Source: an uncultured Oscillospiraceae bacterium (GTDB lineage Bacteria > Bacillota_A > Clostridia > Oscillospirales > Oscillospiraceae). Taken from it: a stretch of 17,373 nt of DNA. Under the pieces are notes generated by a model that made no database searches, had not been told where the DNA came from, and saw only the letters and a list, made by a program, of their open reading frames with translations. The stretch spans positions 1 to 17,373 of the forward strand of contig CAAFFR010000169.1 of the NCBI GenBank assembly GCA_900762245.1, in the 5' to 3' direction. The position numbers and the translations under genes were made by a program. How positions within the stretch are numbered: the stretch's first letter is position 1; every line of letters starts with the position of its first letter. Positions 7,163 through 13,298 of the stretch are shown piece by piece.

Positions 7163-8482
7163 ATGAAGCTCAACACCAAGCGCACGGTGCTGGTGGGTTT
7201 TGCCTTCCTGTCTATCTGCGCTTTCTGGCAGATGTACGACAATCTGGTTCCCAAGATTCTGACGGAGACCTTCGGCATCGGCGAAAGCCTGTCCGGTGTC
7301 ATCATGGCATCTGACAACATTCTGGCCCTGTTCCTGCTGCCCCTGTTCGGCGGACTTTCCGACAAGTGCAAAAGCCCTCTGGGCCGCCGCCGCCCCTTTA
7401 TCCTCTTCGGCACCCTGGCGGCTGTGGCGCTGATGATGCTGCTGCCCATCCTGACGGACAGCTATCACGCCGCTCCCGCTGTCTGGAAGACCGTCTGCTT
7501 CGTTGTGGGTCTGGGCCTGCTGCTCATCGCCATGGGCACCTACCGCTCTCCCGCCGTGGCACTGATGCCCGACGTGACCCCCAAGCCTCTGCGCTCCAAG
7601 GCCAACGCTATCATCAACCTCATGGGCGCTCTGGGCGGCATCATTTACCTGATTATCACCACCTTCCTGTACAAGACCTCTTCCGATGTCTATGTGTCCT
7701 ACCTGCCCCTGTTTGGCATCGTGGGCGGCATCATGCTGGCAGCCCTGGCTGTGGTGATGCTCTTCGTCAACGAGCCCAAGCTGGTGGCTGAGCAGAAGAA
7801 GTATGAAGATGCCCATCCTGAGGACAATCTGGTGCAGGTCACCGAAAATGGCGAGGCCCTGCCCGCCGAGGTGAAGAGGAGCCTGTCCTTCCTGCTGGTT
7901 TCCATTGCCCTGTGGTTCATCGGCTACAACGGTGTCACCACCTGGTTCTCTGTTTACGCCGCTGAAAGCTGGCACATGACTCTTGGACAGGCCAATACCT
8001 GCCTGACCATCGCCACAGCCGGTGCCATCGTTACCTACATCCCCTCCGGCAATGTGGCAAGTAAGATCGGCCGCCGTAAGGTCATCCGCTTCGGCACCCT
8101 GCTGCTGTCCGGTTCCTTCGCCGCCGCCTTTGGCTATACCATGGTCTCCGACCAGTTCAGCCCCATCCTCTATGGTCTGTTCATTCTGGTGGGCGTGGCA
8201 TGGGCCCTCATCAACGTCAACTCCCTGCCCATGGTGGTGGAAATGTGCAAGGGCAGCGAGGTGGGCAAGTTCACCGGACTGTACTACACCTTCTCCATGT
8301 CTGCCCAGATTGCTACCCCCATCGTGGCAGGCTGGCTGCTGGAAAACATCGGCTACAAGACCCTGTTCCCCTATGCTGCCATCTTCGTCTTTGCTTCTTT
8401 CATCACCATGGCCTTCGTCAAGCACGGCGATAACAAGGTGGAAGCCAAGAAGGGCCTGGAAGCCTTCGATTTTGACGACTAA
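7163..8482 (+). CDS. MFS transporter (SLC45/GPH-like)
   Basis: 439 aa with about 12 hydrophobic helices in two halves split by a charged loop (around residues 205-240, KLVAEQKKYEDAHPEDN). The loop after helix 2 reads GLSDKCKSPLGRRRPFILFG (residues 64-83), the basic MFS signature in the form seen in sugar-type SLC45 and GPH carriers; a second copy, SKIGRRKVIRFG, occurs in the second half. The ATG at 7163 has GGAGG 7 nt upstream and a promoter 34 bp before it; a longer frame from 6998 would start inside a repeat and is rejected. A sugar or glycoside substrate with cation symport is likely from the family but not shown. The stop codon is 3 bp from repeat copy B, whose hairpin may end the transcript. 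Confidence 0.9.
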   Translation: MKLNTKRTVLVGFAFLSICAFWQMYDNLVPKILTETFGIGESLSGVIMASDNILALFLLPLFGGLSDKCKSPLGRRRPFILFGTLAAVALMMLLPILTDSYHAAPAVWKTVCFVVGLGLLLIAMGTYRSPAVALMPDVTPKPLRSKANAIINLMGALGGIIYLIITTFLYKTSSDVYVSYLPLFGIVGGIMLAALAVVMLFVNEPKLVAEQKKYEDAHPEDNLVQVTENGEALPAEVKRSLSFLLVSIALWFIGYNGVTTWFSVYAAESWHMTLGQANTCLTIATAGAIVTYIPSGNVASKIGRRKVIRFGTLLLSGSFAAAFGYTMVSDQFSPILYGLFILVGVAWALINVNSLPMVVEMCKGSEVGKFTGLYYTFSMSAQIATPIVAGWLLENIGYKTLFPYAAIFVFASFITMAFVKHGDNKVEAKKGLEAFDFDD

Positions 8483-8484
8483 AA

Positions 8485-8659
8485 AAGCCTTCCCCCCCGG
8501 GGGAAGGTGGCTCGCCGCAGGCGAGACGGATGAGGGGTGGCGTGCATTTCCGGTTTGTGAATAGGCCTGAAACATGGTACAAACCGTAACATTACTGCCC
8601 GCATTCCTCATCAGTCAAAAATCAAAGATTTTTGCCAGCTTCCCCCCGGGGGAAGCCTT
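8485..8659. repeat. 175-bp MITE-like palindromic element, copy B
   Basis: It matches copy A (5919-6093) over its full length in the same orientation. Differences cluster in one small hairpin (TCGCC-gca-GGCGA here, CGC-aa-GCG in A) and a few substitutions. On the minus strand, its left end reads as a GC hairpin followed by TTTTTT, so it could terminate antisense transcription. TTGTGA-17 bp-TACAAA is conserved in both copies and could be a weak internal promoter. Confidence 0.85.
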
Positions 8660-8701
8660 AGGCGCTTTTGCGCCAGTGCATTTTTTAAGGAGCTGATCCT
8701 A

Positions 8702-9502
8702 ATGTTTGAATTGCTATTGATTCTCATTGCCATTTATCTTCTTGCCATCCGCTGCCGCAGCGGTCATGCCGGGCTGAAGGACCTGCAGGGCTGGAGCTAT
8801 GCCCACCGGGGGCTTCACAGCGCCGGTGTTCCCGAAAACTCCATGGCTGCCTTCAAGGCCGCTCTGGACCATGGCTACGGCATTGAGCTGGACATCCATC
8901 TGCTGAAGGACGGCAATCTGGCAGTCATCCACGATTCCCTGCTGAACCGCACCACGGGACAGGCCGGACGTATCGAAGACCTGACCACCGCCGACCTGAA
9001 AAACTACCATCTGGAGGGCACCGGGGAGACCATCCCCGAATTTATGGACCTGCTGACCCTCTACAACGGCAAGGCACCCCTCATCATCGAGCTGAAGCCG
9101 GAAAACGGCAACCATGCCGCCCTGTGTGAGGCCACCTGCCGGATGCTGGAGACCTATAACGGACCCTTCTGCATTGAATCCTTTGACCCCCGGTGCGTAG
9201 CATGGCTGAAAAAGAACCGCCCCGACATCATCCGGGGTTTCCTGACGGAGAACTTCACCAAGACCAAGAACGATCTTCCCGAATACCTCCGCTTCGCCCT
9301 GACCCATTGCCTGACCAACATCAGCTGCGTGCCGGATTTCATTGCCTACCGCTTCGACCACCGCAACGATTCCCTCAGCAATAAGCTGTGTCTCAAGCTG
9401 TGGAAAGCCCAGGGTGTGGCATGGACCCTGAGAACCAAAGCAGATTACGACACCGCCGTGGCAGAGGGTCTGCTGCCCATCTTCGAAGGATTTATTCCGT
9501 AA
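8702..9502 (+). CDS. Glycerophosphodiester phosphodiesterase, membrane-anchored
   Basis: 266 aa. A single N-terminal hydrophobic helix (residues 3-16) anchors the enzyme; the rest is one GDPD domain. Family residues are present: AHRG (His35-Arg36), PENS (Glu45), ELDIHLLKDG with the metal ligands Glu62 and Asp64, VIHD with the second catalytic His77, and LIIELKPEN. The enzyme would cleave glycerophosphodiesters (or teichoic acid-like glycerol-phosphate) to glycerol-3-phosphate and an alcohol. AAGGAG (8688-8693) is 8 nt before the ATG. No clear promoter is seen after the upstream repeat, so it may be read through from the MFS gene or use the weak promoter-like sequence inside the repeat. A perfect terminator follows. 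Confidence 0.93.
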   Translation: MFELLLILIAIYLLAIRCRSGHAGLKDLQGWSYAHRGLHSAGVPENSMAAFKAALDHGYGIELDIHLLKDGNLAVIHDSLLNRTTGQAGRIEDLTTADLKNYHLEGTGETIPEFMDLLTLYNGKAPLIIELKPENGNHAALCEATCRMLETYNGPFCIESFDPRCVAWLKKNRPDIIRGFLTENFTKTKNDLPEYLRFALTHCLTNISCVPDFIAYRFDHRNDSLSNKLCLKLWKAQGVAWTLRTKADYDTAVAEGLLPIFEGFIP

Positions 9503-9512
9503 TAAAAAACGT

Positions 9513-9544
9513 AGGGAACGGCCTGTGTGCCGTTCCCTTTTTTT
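9513..9544 (+). terminator. Intrinsic terminator of the GDPD gene (repeated GGGAACGGC hairpin)
   Basis: AGGGAACGGC (9513-9522) pairs with 9529-9538, with a 6-nt loop and seven T. The same hairpin recurs inverted at 9689-9717 and again at 13010-13038, always preceded by TAG. Confidence 0.92.
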
Positions 9545-9578
9545 GTTCCGCCCTCCTACATTTTTGGGGGATACTAAT

Positions 9579-9682
9579 TGTAGGGTGCAGATATATCTGC
9601 ACCGGGCAGTTGGATCTATTGCACGGTAATTCCAAACACACAATAGCCGACAGTACCGGGGCGGATGTATCCGCCCCCTACA
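9579..9682. repeat. TGTAGGG...CCCTACA palindromic repeat, copy A
   Basis: It is 104 bp. The left end carries GGTGCAGATATATCTGCACC, a perfect 20-bp palindrome; the right end carries GGGGCGGATGTATCCGCCCC. Both termini match 11835-11937, while the roughly 45 bp between them differ. It sits between two convergent terminators. Confidence 0.85.
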
Positions 9683-9688
9683 GCTATG

Positions 9689-9717
9689 AAAAAGGGAACG
9701 GCGCACAGGCCGTTCCC
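9689..9717 (-). terminator. Intrinsic terminator of folT (same hairpin, inverted)
   Basis: On the minus strand GGGAACGGC (9717-9709) pairs with GCCGTTCCC (9702-9694), then five T (9693-9689). It lies 6 bp after the folT stop codon. Confidence 0.88.
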
Positions 9718-9723
9718 TATATT

Positions 9724-10818
9724 TTATTCCACGGGGGTGCAGTCGAAGCTCAGGATCTCGCCGGATTTTTCATTCTTGACGATATCGCAGCTGGCTACCT
9801 TGATGAGGGACTGGTACTTGTCCTTCTTGGGGCTGGACTTGGAGTAAGTCCAGAGCTTGTCGATGGTATAGGTTGCGTCCTCAGCCTGTCCGGCGAAGAA
9901 GGCTTCTTTGTCCAGCACATAGACTGCCACGGTGTAGTCGGTCTCGCTTTCAAAGAGACCCCGGTAGGCGCTGTCCACCACGCAGATCACGGTTTCCTCA
10001 TCCCACTCATCAGTCTCGGTCAGCACCAGAGCGGCCATTTCCTTCTGGATTGCCACACGCTCCTCGGTCTTATAGTCGGCGGACCGGGAGGAAGTGTTGT
10101 AGCGGTAGGCCAGGTAACCGGTGGCGCTGCCTGCGCCGATAACGGTCAGCAGGATCAGGGCGATGATCTGCTTTTTGTTGAACCTCATGTCCGCGTCAGC
10201 GCCGTAGGTCAGATTGGCCCGTTTGGTTACCGGCATCAGGAACCGCAGGAACAGGGTGAGCACCACGGACTCAATGGGGAACATGGCAACATTCTTCAGA
10301 ATGCGGCTCAGGGTCATGATGCCCAGAATGGATTCTCTTGCCTGCTCGGGGTTGCCGATGTAGGAATACCACCAGGCGTAGATGAACTGCTGCAGCACCA
10401 CATTGACGAAGAAGCAGATGCAGAAGCGGCTCAGCATCACCCGGACGGGAGTGACCTTTTCCGCCCGGTACAGGAAGATGGCATAGAACATGGTGGATGC
10501 GATCTCCGTCAGCATGAAGGGCAGGAAGTAGTCACCGGTGGGGTAGATCATGAAGCCCACGGTATCGGAGACCATAGCGGCGGGAATGGCCACCACAGGT
10601 CCGAAGATCATGGCGCCCAGAGCCGTTGCCAGCATGGCGGTCTGGATGGAAAGCTGGGGTCCCAGAGGAATGGCCAGAGGCTTCAGGGCAACACGCAGGG
10701 CGATCATCAGGGCGGTGACCACCAGCATTTTGGTGTCCTTCAGCTCCGCAGCGGCATCCCGCCAGTAGGCGGCGGAGAAGGGGGATTTATAGACGGCAGT
10801 ACTTTTGATTTTTGACAT
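9724..10818 (-). CDS. folT: Folate ECF transporter S component (FolT) with C-terminal extension
   Basis: FolT is the membrane substrate-binding subunit that joins the shared EcfA-A'-T module to import folate. Residues about 25-200 of 364 form the S component: LKDTKMLVVTALMIALRVAL, then helices including FGPVVAIPAAMVSDTVGFM and GDYFLPFMLTEI. The folate assignment is supported by the THF riboswitch upstream. The start at 10818 (MSKIKSTAVYKSPFSAAYWRD) has AAAGGAGG 6 nt upstream; an in-frame extension to 11037 would cross a terminator and a repeat and is rejected. Typical FolT is about 170-200 aa. Here an extra membrane helix (about 218-237) and a soluble region of about 127 residues (238-364, no recognised domain) follow. 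The extra region contains acidic and alternating segments such as ETDYTVAVYVLDKEAFF and would lie outside or inside depending on helix count. Confidence 0.88.
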   Translation of the reverse strand: MSKIKSTAVYKSPFSAAYWRDAAAELKDTKMLVVTALMIALRVALKPLAIPLGPQLSIQTAMLATALGAMIFGPVVAIPAAMVSDTVGFMIYPTGDYFLPFMLTEIASTMFYAIFLYRAEKVTPVRVMLSRFCICFFVNVVLQQFIYAWWYSYIGNPEQARESILGIMTLSRILKNVAMFPIESVVLTLFLRFLMPVTKRANLTYGADADMRFNKKQIIALILLTVIGAGSATGYLAYRYNTSSRSADYKTEERVAIQKEMAALVLTETDEWDEETVICVVDSAYRGLFESETDYTVAVYVLDKEAFFAGQAEDATYTIDKLWTYSKSSPKKDKYQSLIKVASCDIVKNEKSGEILSFDCTPVE

Positions 10819-10884
10819 AAAAATGCCTCCTTTAGAATGTAGGCAACGGATGGCAGCAGTGCCGTTCCAACGGTCCGGAAAACA

Positions 10885-10914
10885 AAAAACCCCGGCGCGC
10901 AGTGCGTCAGGGAG
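10885..10914 (-). terminator. Possible terminator inside folT leader
   Basis: A GC-rich imperfect hairpin on the minus strand (CCCTGACGC ... GCGCGCCGGGG) is followed by TTTTTTG and TTTT. The stem has bulges, so efficiency is uncertain. It would stop transcription about 65 nt before the folT ATG. Confidence 0.5.
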
Positions 10915-10935
10915 TTCAAGTGCAGCGATGATCCC

Positions 10936-11026
10936 TGTCATTCCGAGCCAGCGCGCACGCTGGCGTGGGAATCCCCATCGACGCAGGAGATTGCCACACC
11001 AGTCTGAGGACTGGTTCGCAATGACA
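10936..11026. repeat. MITE-like repeat with TGTCATT/AATGACA ends
   Basis: 91 bp with terminal inverted repeats TGTCATTCCGA and TCGCAATGACA. Inside are hairpins GCCAGCG-CGCA-CGCTGGC and CCAGT-ctgagg-ACTGG. It resembles the short non-coding elements with TGTCATTGCGA ends that are common in gut Firmicutes and other bacteria (recollection, not a search). It lies in the folT leader. Confidence 0.75.
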
Positions 11027-11145
11027 CCGATTTTCATTGCATGACAGTGTTTCCGGATAACCCGTGGGAATGGCAGCTAAAACACACAGCCAGCCAATTG
11101 CCCGACCGAGTATCGTTGCTACATAAAGGAGGTTGGTCCTATATG

Positions 11146-11246
11146 GGCAGCGGGTGCGGTGACCCCATCGTGGAATGCGTTTCCTTCGTCCTCCGGGCAA
11201 CTCCCCGTCCCGGTGGCACTTAACGCGAGGTCTCCTACTCTGTTCA
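11146..11246 (-). promoter_or_regulatory. Tetrahydrofolate (THF) riboswitch aptamer
   Basis: Reading the minus strand: AGAGTAG (11241-11235), then GGAGACC (11235-11229) which pairs with GGTCACC (11164-11158) as P2 with one A-A mismatch, then the THF signature CGCGTTAAGTG (11227-11217). Next a CCGGG/CCCGG stem (11213-11209 with 11197-11193) holds a G-rich loop, followed by ACGAAG and a GGAA/TTCC hairpin, then GCACCCGCT (11157-11149). The loop GGG can pair with the 3' CCC as the expected pseudoknot. P1 is short (CAG/CTG). The order, spacing and sequences match the folT-type THF class. It senses reduced folates, which fits the downstream folate transporter gene. Confidence 0.87.
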
Positions 11247-11252
11247 CCGCCT

Positions 11253-11281
11253 ACTATACACGAAAGGGAAGAAAATGTAAA
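11253..11281 (-). promoter_or_regulatory. Promoter of folT and its riboswitch
   Basis: Minus strand: TTTACA (11281-11276), 17 bp, TATAGT (11258-11253). Transcription would start around 11246, placing the aptamer at the extreme 5' end of the RNA and giving a leader of about 430 nt. Confidence 0.78.
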
Positions 11282-11502
11282 TAGGCATTTGATAAATTTT
11301 AGCAGATCCGAAAGAAATCCGGGGAATCCTGTTTGGGCTTTCCATGTTGATTTCGATACAGGATACGCCAAAAATGGCGGTATAAAGTCTGATTACCATA
11401 AGTTTTCAAACAACTTCACAGGAACTTAATATTTTTGCACTTTTTTCGTTAATATTTTACCGGTATACTGTAGACATACAAAGTGTACAGTGTACCGATA
11501 AT

Positions 11503-11516
11503 TGTAAACGTTTCCA
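11503..11516. promoter_or_regulatory. CcpA/LacI-family cre-like operator
   Basis: TGTAAACGTTTCCA fits the published cre consensus TGWAANCGNTNNCA at every position, with the central CG. Just upstream, GTGTACAGTGTAC (11484-11496) contains a direct repeat and a palindrome. The surrounding 11282-11595 stretch is AT-rich and holds no gene; TATACT at 11464-11469 could be a -10, but no good -35 is seen. Confidence 0.55.
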
Positions 11517-11595
11517 GTCCGAAAAGTCACCGGACGGTTTATATATCAGATTCCTTCCTCTTTTTCATTTTTCCTCTCCTCTTTTCTTGTTGCAG

Positions 11596-11624
11596 AAACC
11601 GCGGCTGAAAAAGCCGCGGTTTTT
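11596..11624 (+). terminator. Orphan intrinsic terminator
   Basis: AAACCGCGGCT (11596-11606) pairs perfectly with 11612-11622 around GAAAA, ending in a T run. No coding gene lies upstream on this strand. A pyrimidine-rich tract (11551-11590) precedes it. It may end a small RNA starting after the TATACT/cre region. Confidence 0.88.
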
Positions 11625-11817
11625 GCATACCCGCAAGGCGGGTTTCTGATGCGCACCTGGTGCGGATATTTTCGTTCCTTCCCTGCGCCGCCCGGTAACG
11701 TTACCTGCTCCCGCTTTTTTGCATGTCCGCAAGGCGGGCTTCTGATGCGCACTTGATGCGGATATTATCGTTCCTTCCCTGCGCCGCCCGGTAACGTTAC
11801 CCGCTCCCTCGGTTTTT
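11625..11817. repeat. Tandem duplication of a 96-97 bp unit
   Basis: Two units (11625-11720 and 11721-11817) start GCAT, share GCAAGGCGGG, TTCTGATGCGCAC, GTTCCTTCCCTGCGCCGCCC and the 12-bp palindrome GGTAACGTTACC (11694-11705, 11790-11801), and end in TTTTTGCA. Open frames across it on the minus strand simply repeat the same peptide and have no start signals, so it is taken as non-coding. Confidence 0.8.
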
Positions 11818-11834
11818 GCATTTTTAATGTAATC

Positions 11835-11937
11835 TGTAGGGTGCAGATATATCTGCACCGGGCAGCGCATCTACCGAGTTCCTGACGAAACACTTCATTT
11901 ACGATACTGCCCGGGGCGGATATATCCGCCCCCTACA
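11835..11937. repeat. TGTAGGG...CCCTACA palindromic repeat, copy B
   Basis: 103 bp with the same ends as 9579-9682. Both terminal palindromes are perfect here (GGTGCAGATATATCTGCACC and GGGGCGGATATATCCGCCCC), and GGGCAG/CTGCCC inside extends the stem. The central 40 bp is unrelated to copy A. Confidence 0.85.
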
Positions 11938-11957
11938 AAATAAACTTGCATAATTTA

Positions 11958-11997
11958 CCACCTCTTTGGGAATCCTACCCACAAGAGGTGGTTTTTT
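11958..11997 (+). promoter_or_regulatory. Terminator-like hairpin containing the DUF421 ribosome binding site
   Basis: CCACCTCTT (11958-11966) pairs perfectly with AAGAGGTGG (11983-11991), extended by GGG/CCC, and six T follow. The 3' arm is the only Shine-Dalgarno sequence for the next gene, and the T run contains the first two bases of its TTG start. It is both a possible terminator and a block to ribosome binding. Confidence 0.8.
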
Positions 11998-12634
11998 GCT
12001 GATTTCCTATTTGCGCACGATTTTACTGTATCTGGTGCTGATTCTGTCTATCCGGCTCATGGGCAAGCGGCAGATTGGGCAGATGGAGGCATCGGAATTT
12101 GTGGTCACCATGCTGGTTGCCAATCTGGCCGCCATTCCCATGCAGGACGGCGCCATCCCCCTGTATTCCGGGCTGGTGCCCATTCTGGTGGTGCTGGGCA
12201 TGGAGCTGACATTGTCAGGTCTGATTTTGTACAGCATCCCGGTGCGGCGGTTCTTCTGCGGCAAGCCGGTGATCCTCATTGATAACGGAAAGGTCCTCCG
12301 GGAAAATCTGCGCCGGACCCGGGTAACACTGGACGAGCTGACGGGACATCTGCGGGAAAAGGATGTGCTGGACATCACCACGGTGCAGTACGCCATTCTG
12401 GAAACCGACGGAAATCTTTCCGTTTTCTGCTATCCCGCCTCCGGCACCCGGAGCCTGCCCATCACCATCATAGAAGACGGCTATCTTTCCAAAGAAAACC
12501 TAAAAAAATCGAGAAAAAACGAGAAATGGCTGCAGCAAACCTTACGGGAACATAAAACAACGCAAAAAAACACCCTGCTGCTGACGGTAGACGACGCAGG
12601 CAAGGTTGTTTGGCTGGGAAAGGAGGGCGCATGA
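11996..12634 (+). CDS. DUF421 membrane protein (YetF-like)
   Basis: 212 aa from the TTG at 11996, which gives MLISYLRTILLYLVLILSI, the usual N-terminus of the family. Later ATGs would remove helix 1. Three membrane helices (about 3-21, 34-52, 56-77) surround the signature RLMGKRQIGQMEASEFVVTM, followed by the cytoplasmic DUF421 domain (FFCGKPVILIDNGKVLRENL, then TLDELTGHLREKDVLDI, then VQYAILETDGNLSVF). These proteins occur in spore-formers and related Firmicutes; their molecular role is unknown to me. The ribosome binding site (AGAGGTGG) is inside a terminator-like hairpin. The stop codon overlaps the next ATG by 4 nt (ATGA), so translation is coupled to the DUF4363 gene, its common neighbour. 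Confidence 0.88.
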   Translation: MLISYLRTILLYLVLILSIRLMGKRQIGQMEASEFVVTMLVANLAAIPMQDGAIPLYSGLVPILVVLGMELTLSGLILYSIPVRRFFCGKPVILIDNGKVLRENLRRTRVTLDELTGHLREKDVLDITTVQYAILETDGNLSVFCYPASGTRSLPITIIEDGYLSKENLKKSRKNEKWLQQTLREHKTTQKNTLLLTVDDAGKVVWLGKEGA

Positions 12635-13011
12635 AGCGAAGCTGGATCGGGGCGGGGCTGCTGCTTGCGCTGCTGGCTGTGGGGATCTGGTCCGCCTGGA
12701 AAATGGTGACGATCCATGACCCTCTGGAAACCATGCTGAACCGGGCGGCGGAACAGGCTTTGGAAGAAAACTGGGACAGTGCCGAATATCTGTTTCAGCA
12801 GGCAAAGGACTGCTGGGAAAGCCGGGAAACCTTCCGGGCCTGCTTCGCAGACCACACTCCGGTAGAGGAGATCGACGGGGAGTTCGCCCTGCTGGAGGTC
12901 TATCTCCAGACCCGGGAGCACGCAGCCTTCGCCGCCGGCTGCCGGGAACTGGCAAGAAAAACAGCAGCCGTGGGAGAAGCCCATGGTTTTAATCTGAAAA
13001 ATCTGCTGTAG
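12631..13011 (+). CDS. DUF4363 family protein
   Basis: 126 aa. One N-terminal membrane helix (residues 6-22) is followed by a small, mostly helical domain rich in Trp, Glu and Ala (NRAAEQALEENWDSAEYLF...). The size, single anchor and position directly after DUF421 match the DUF4363 family; no biochemical function is established. AAGGAGGGC (12620-12628) lies inside the DUF421 gene just before the ATG, which overlaps the DUF421 stop by 4 nt. The shared transcript and conserved pairing suggest the two proteins work together at the membrane. The stop codon TAG itself forms the first bases of the terminator. Confidence 0.82.
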   Translation: MKRSWIGAGLLLALLAVGIWSAWKMVTIHDPLETMLNRAAEQALEENWDSAEYLFQQAKDCWESRETFRACFADHTPVEEIDGEFALLEVYLQTREHAAFAAGCRELARKTAAVGEAHGFNLKNLL

Positions 13012-13038
13012 GGAACGGCCTGTGTGCCGTTCCTTTTT
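13010..13038 (+). terminator. Terminator of the DUF421-DUF4363 operon
   Basis: GGAACGGC (13012-13019) pairs with GCCGTTCC (13026-13033), then TTTTT. It is the third copy of the hairpin found at 9513 and 9689, overlapping the gene's stop codon. Confidence 0.9.
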
Positions 13039-13069
13039 CCACCTTTCCGCCTGTCTACATTCTGTGGAC

Positions 13070-13150
13070 GTAGGGGCGCTCATTGAGCGCCCGCGGGCGA
13101 TTGATAATCGCCCCTACGAGTTCTATCGATATAGTTTCGAATTTTGCAAC
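13070..13150. repeat. Double-hairpin GGGGCG repeat, copy B
   Basis: It matches 6988-7067 almost exactly, including the AT-rich tail. The full ends GTAGGGGCG and CGCCCCTAC are visible here (13070-13117). Confidence 0.85.
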
Positions 13151-13232
13151 ATGCCCCAGAACGCCGCGTTCACAGAATATCCAAAAAGTTCTTAAGTTTT
13201 TCTTATAATTTTCCCGGACTGCAAACCGCCTC

Positions 13233-13261
13233 TTTTCAACGGGACAGTTTTATGTTATAGT
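13233..13261 (+). promoter_or_regulatory. Candidate extended -10 promoter for the Cys-rich protein gene
   Basis: TATAGT (13256-13261) preceded by TGT, with a weak TTTTCA (13233-13238) 17 bp upstream. The start point would be about 30 nt before the ATG. Confidence 0.55.
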
Positions 13262-13298
13262 AAGGTTACAAAATTTAACAGAAAGAGAGGAATTTGCT

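Larger units (their letters stand above)
10826..11132 (-). promoter_or_regulatory. Long-range Shine-Dalgarno/anti-Shine-Dalgarno inverted repeat in folT leader
   Basis: In the transcript, 11132-11114 reads CCTCCTTTATGTAGCAACG. It is complementary to the folT ribosome binding region (10848-10826) in three blocks: CCTCCTTT with AAAGGAGG, ATGTA with TACAT, and GCAACG with CGTTGC, 19 pairs in all, with 3-nt and 1-nt bulges on one side only. The loop is 265 nt. The upstream strand begins 13 nt after the aptamer's 3' end. Confidence 0.7.

Noticed and set aside
7112..8611. 499-codon open frame antisense to the MFS gene
   Set aside because: Low-complexity Gly/His/Gln/Asp product, no ribosome binding site, and the plus-strand transporter is unambiguous.
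9388..10815. Long open frame of 475 codons on the plus strand
   Set aside because: It runs antisense to folT, crosses a terminator, a palindromic repeat and a second terminator, and its product is Gly/His/Gln-rich with no family features. FolT on the minus strand explains the region.
10819..11037. Longer N-terminus for FolT
   Set aside because: The extension would translate a terminator-like hairpin and a MITE-like repeat; a strong AAAGGAGG precedes the internal ATG at 10818.
11143..11223. Small plus-strand ORF of 26 codons with a perfect AAAGGAGG upstream
   Set aside because: The SD-like sequence is explained as the complement of the anti-SD strand in the folT leader, and the ORF lies antisense to the THF aptamer. 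No family resemblance.
11041..11371. Overlapping short ORFs on both strands in the folT leader
   Set aside because: They cover the riboswitch, repeat and promoter; nothing indicates translation.
11625..11817. Possible CRISPR array
   Set aside because: Only two units, direct repeats near 96 bp with no spacers of uniform length, and no cas genes nearby.
11565..11870. 101-codon minus-strand ORF through the tandem repeat
   Set aside because: It encodes the same peptide twice because the DNA is duplicated; no start signal or recognisable domain.
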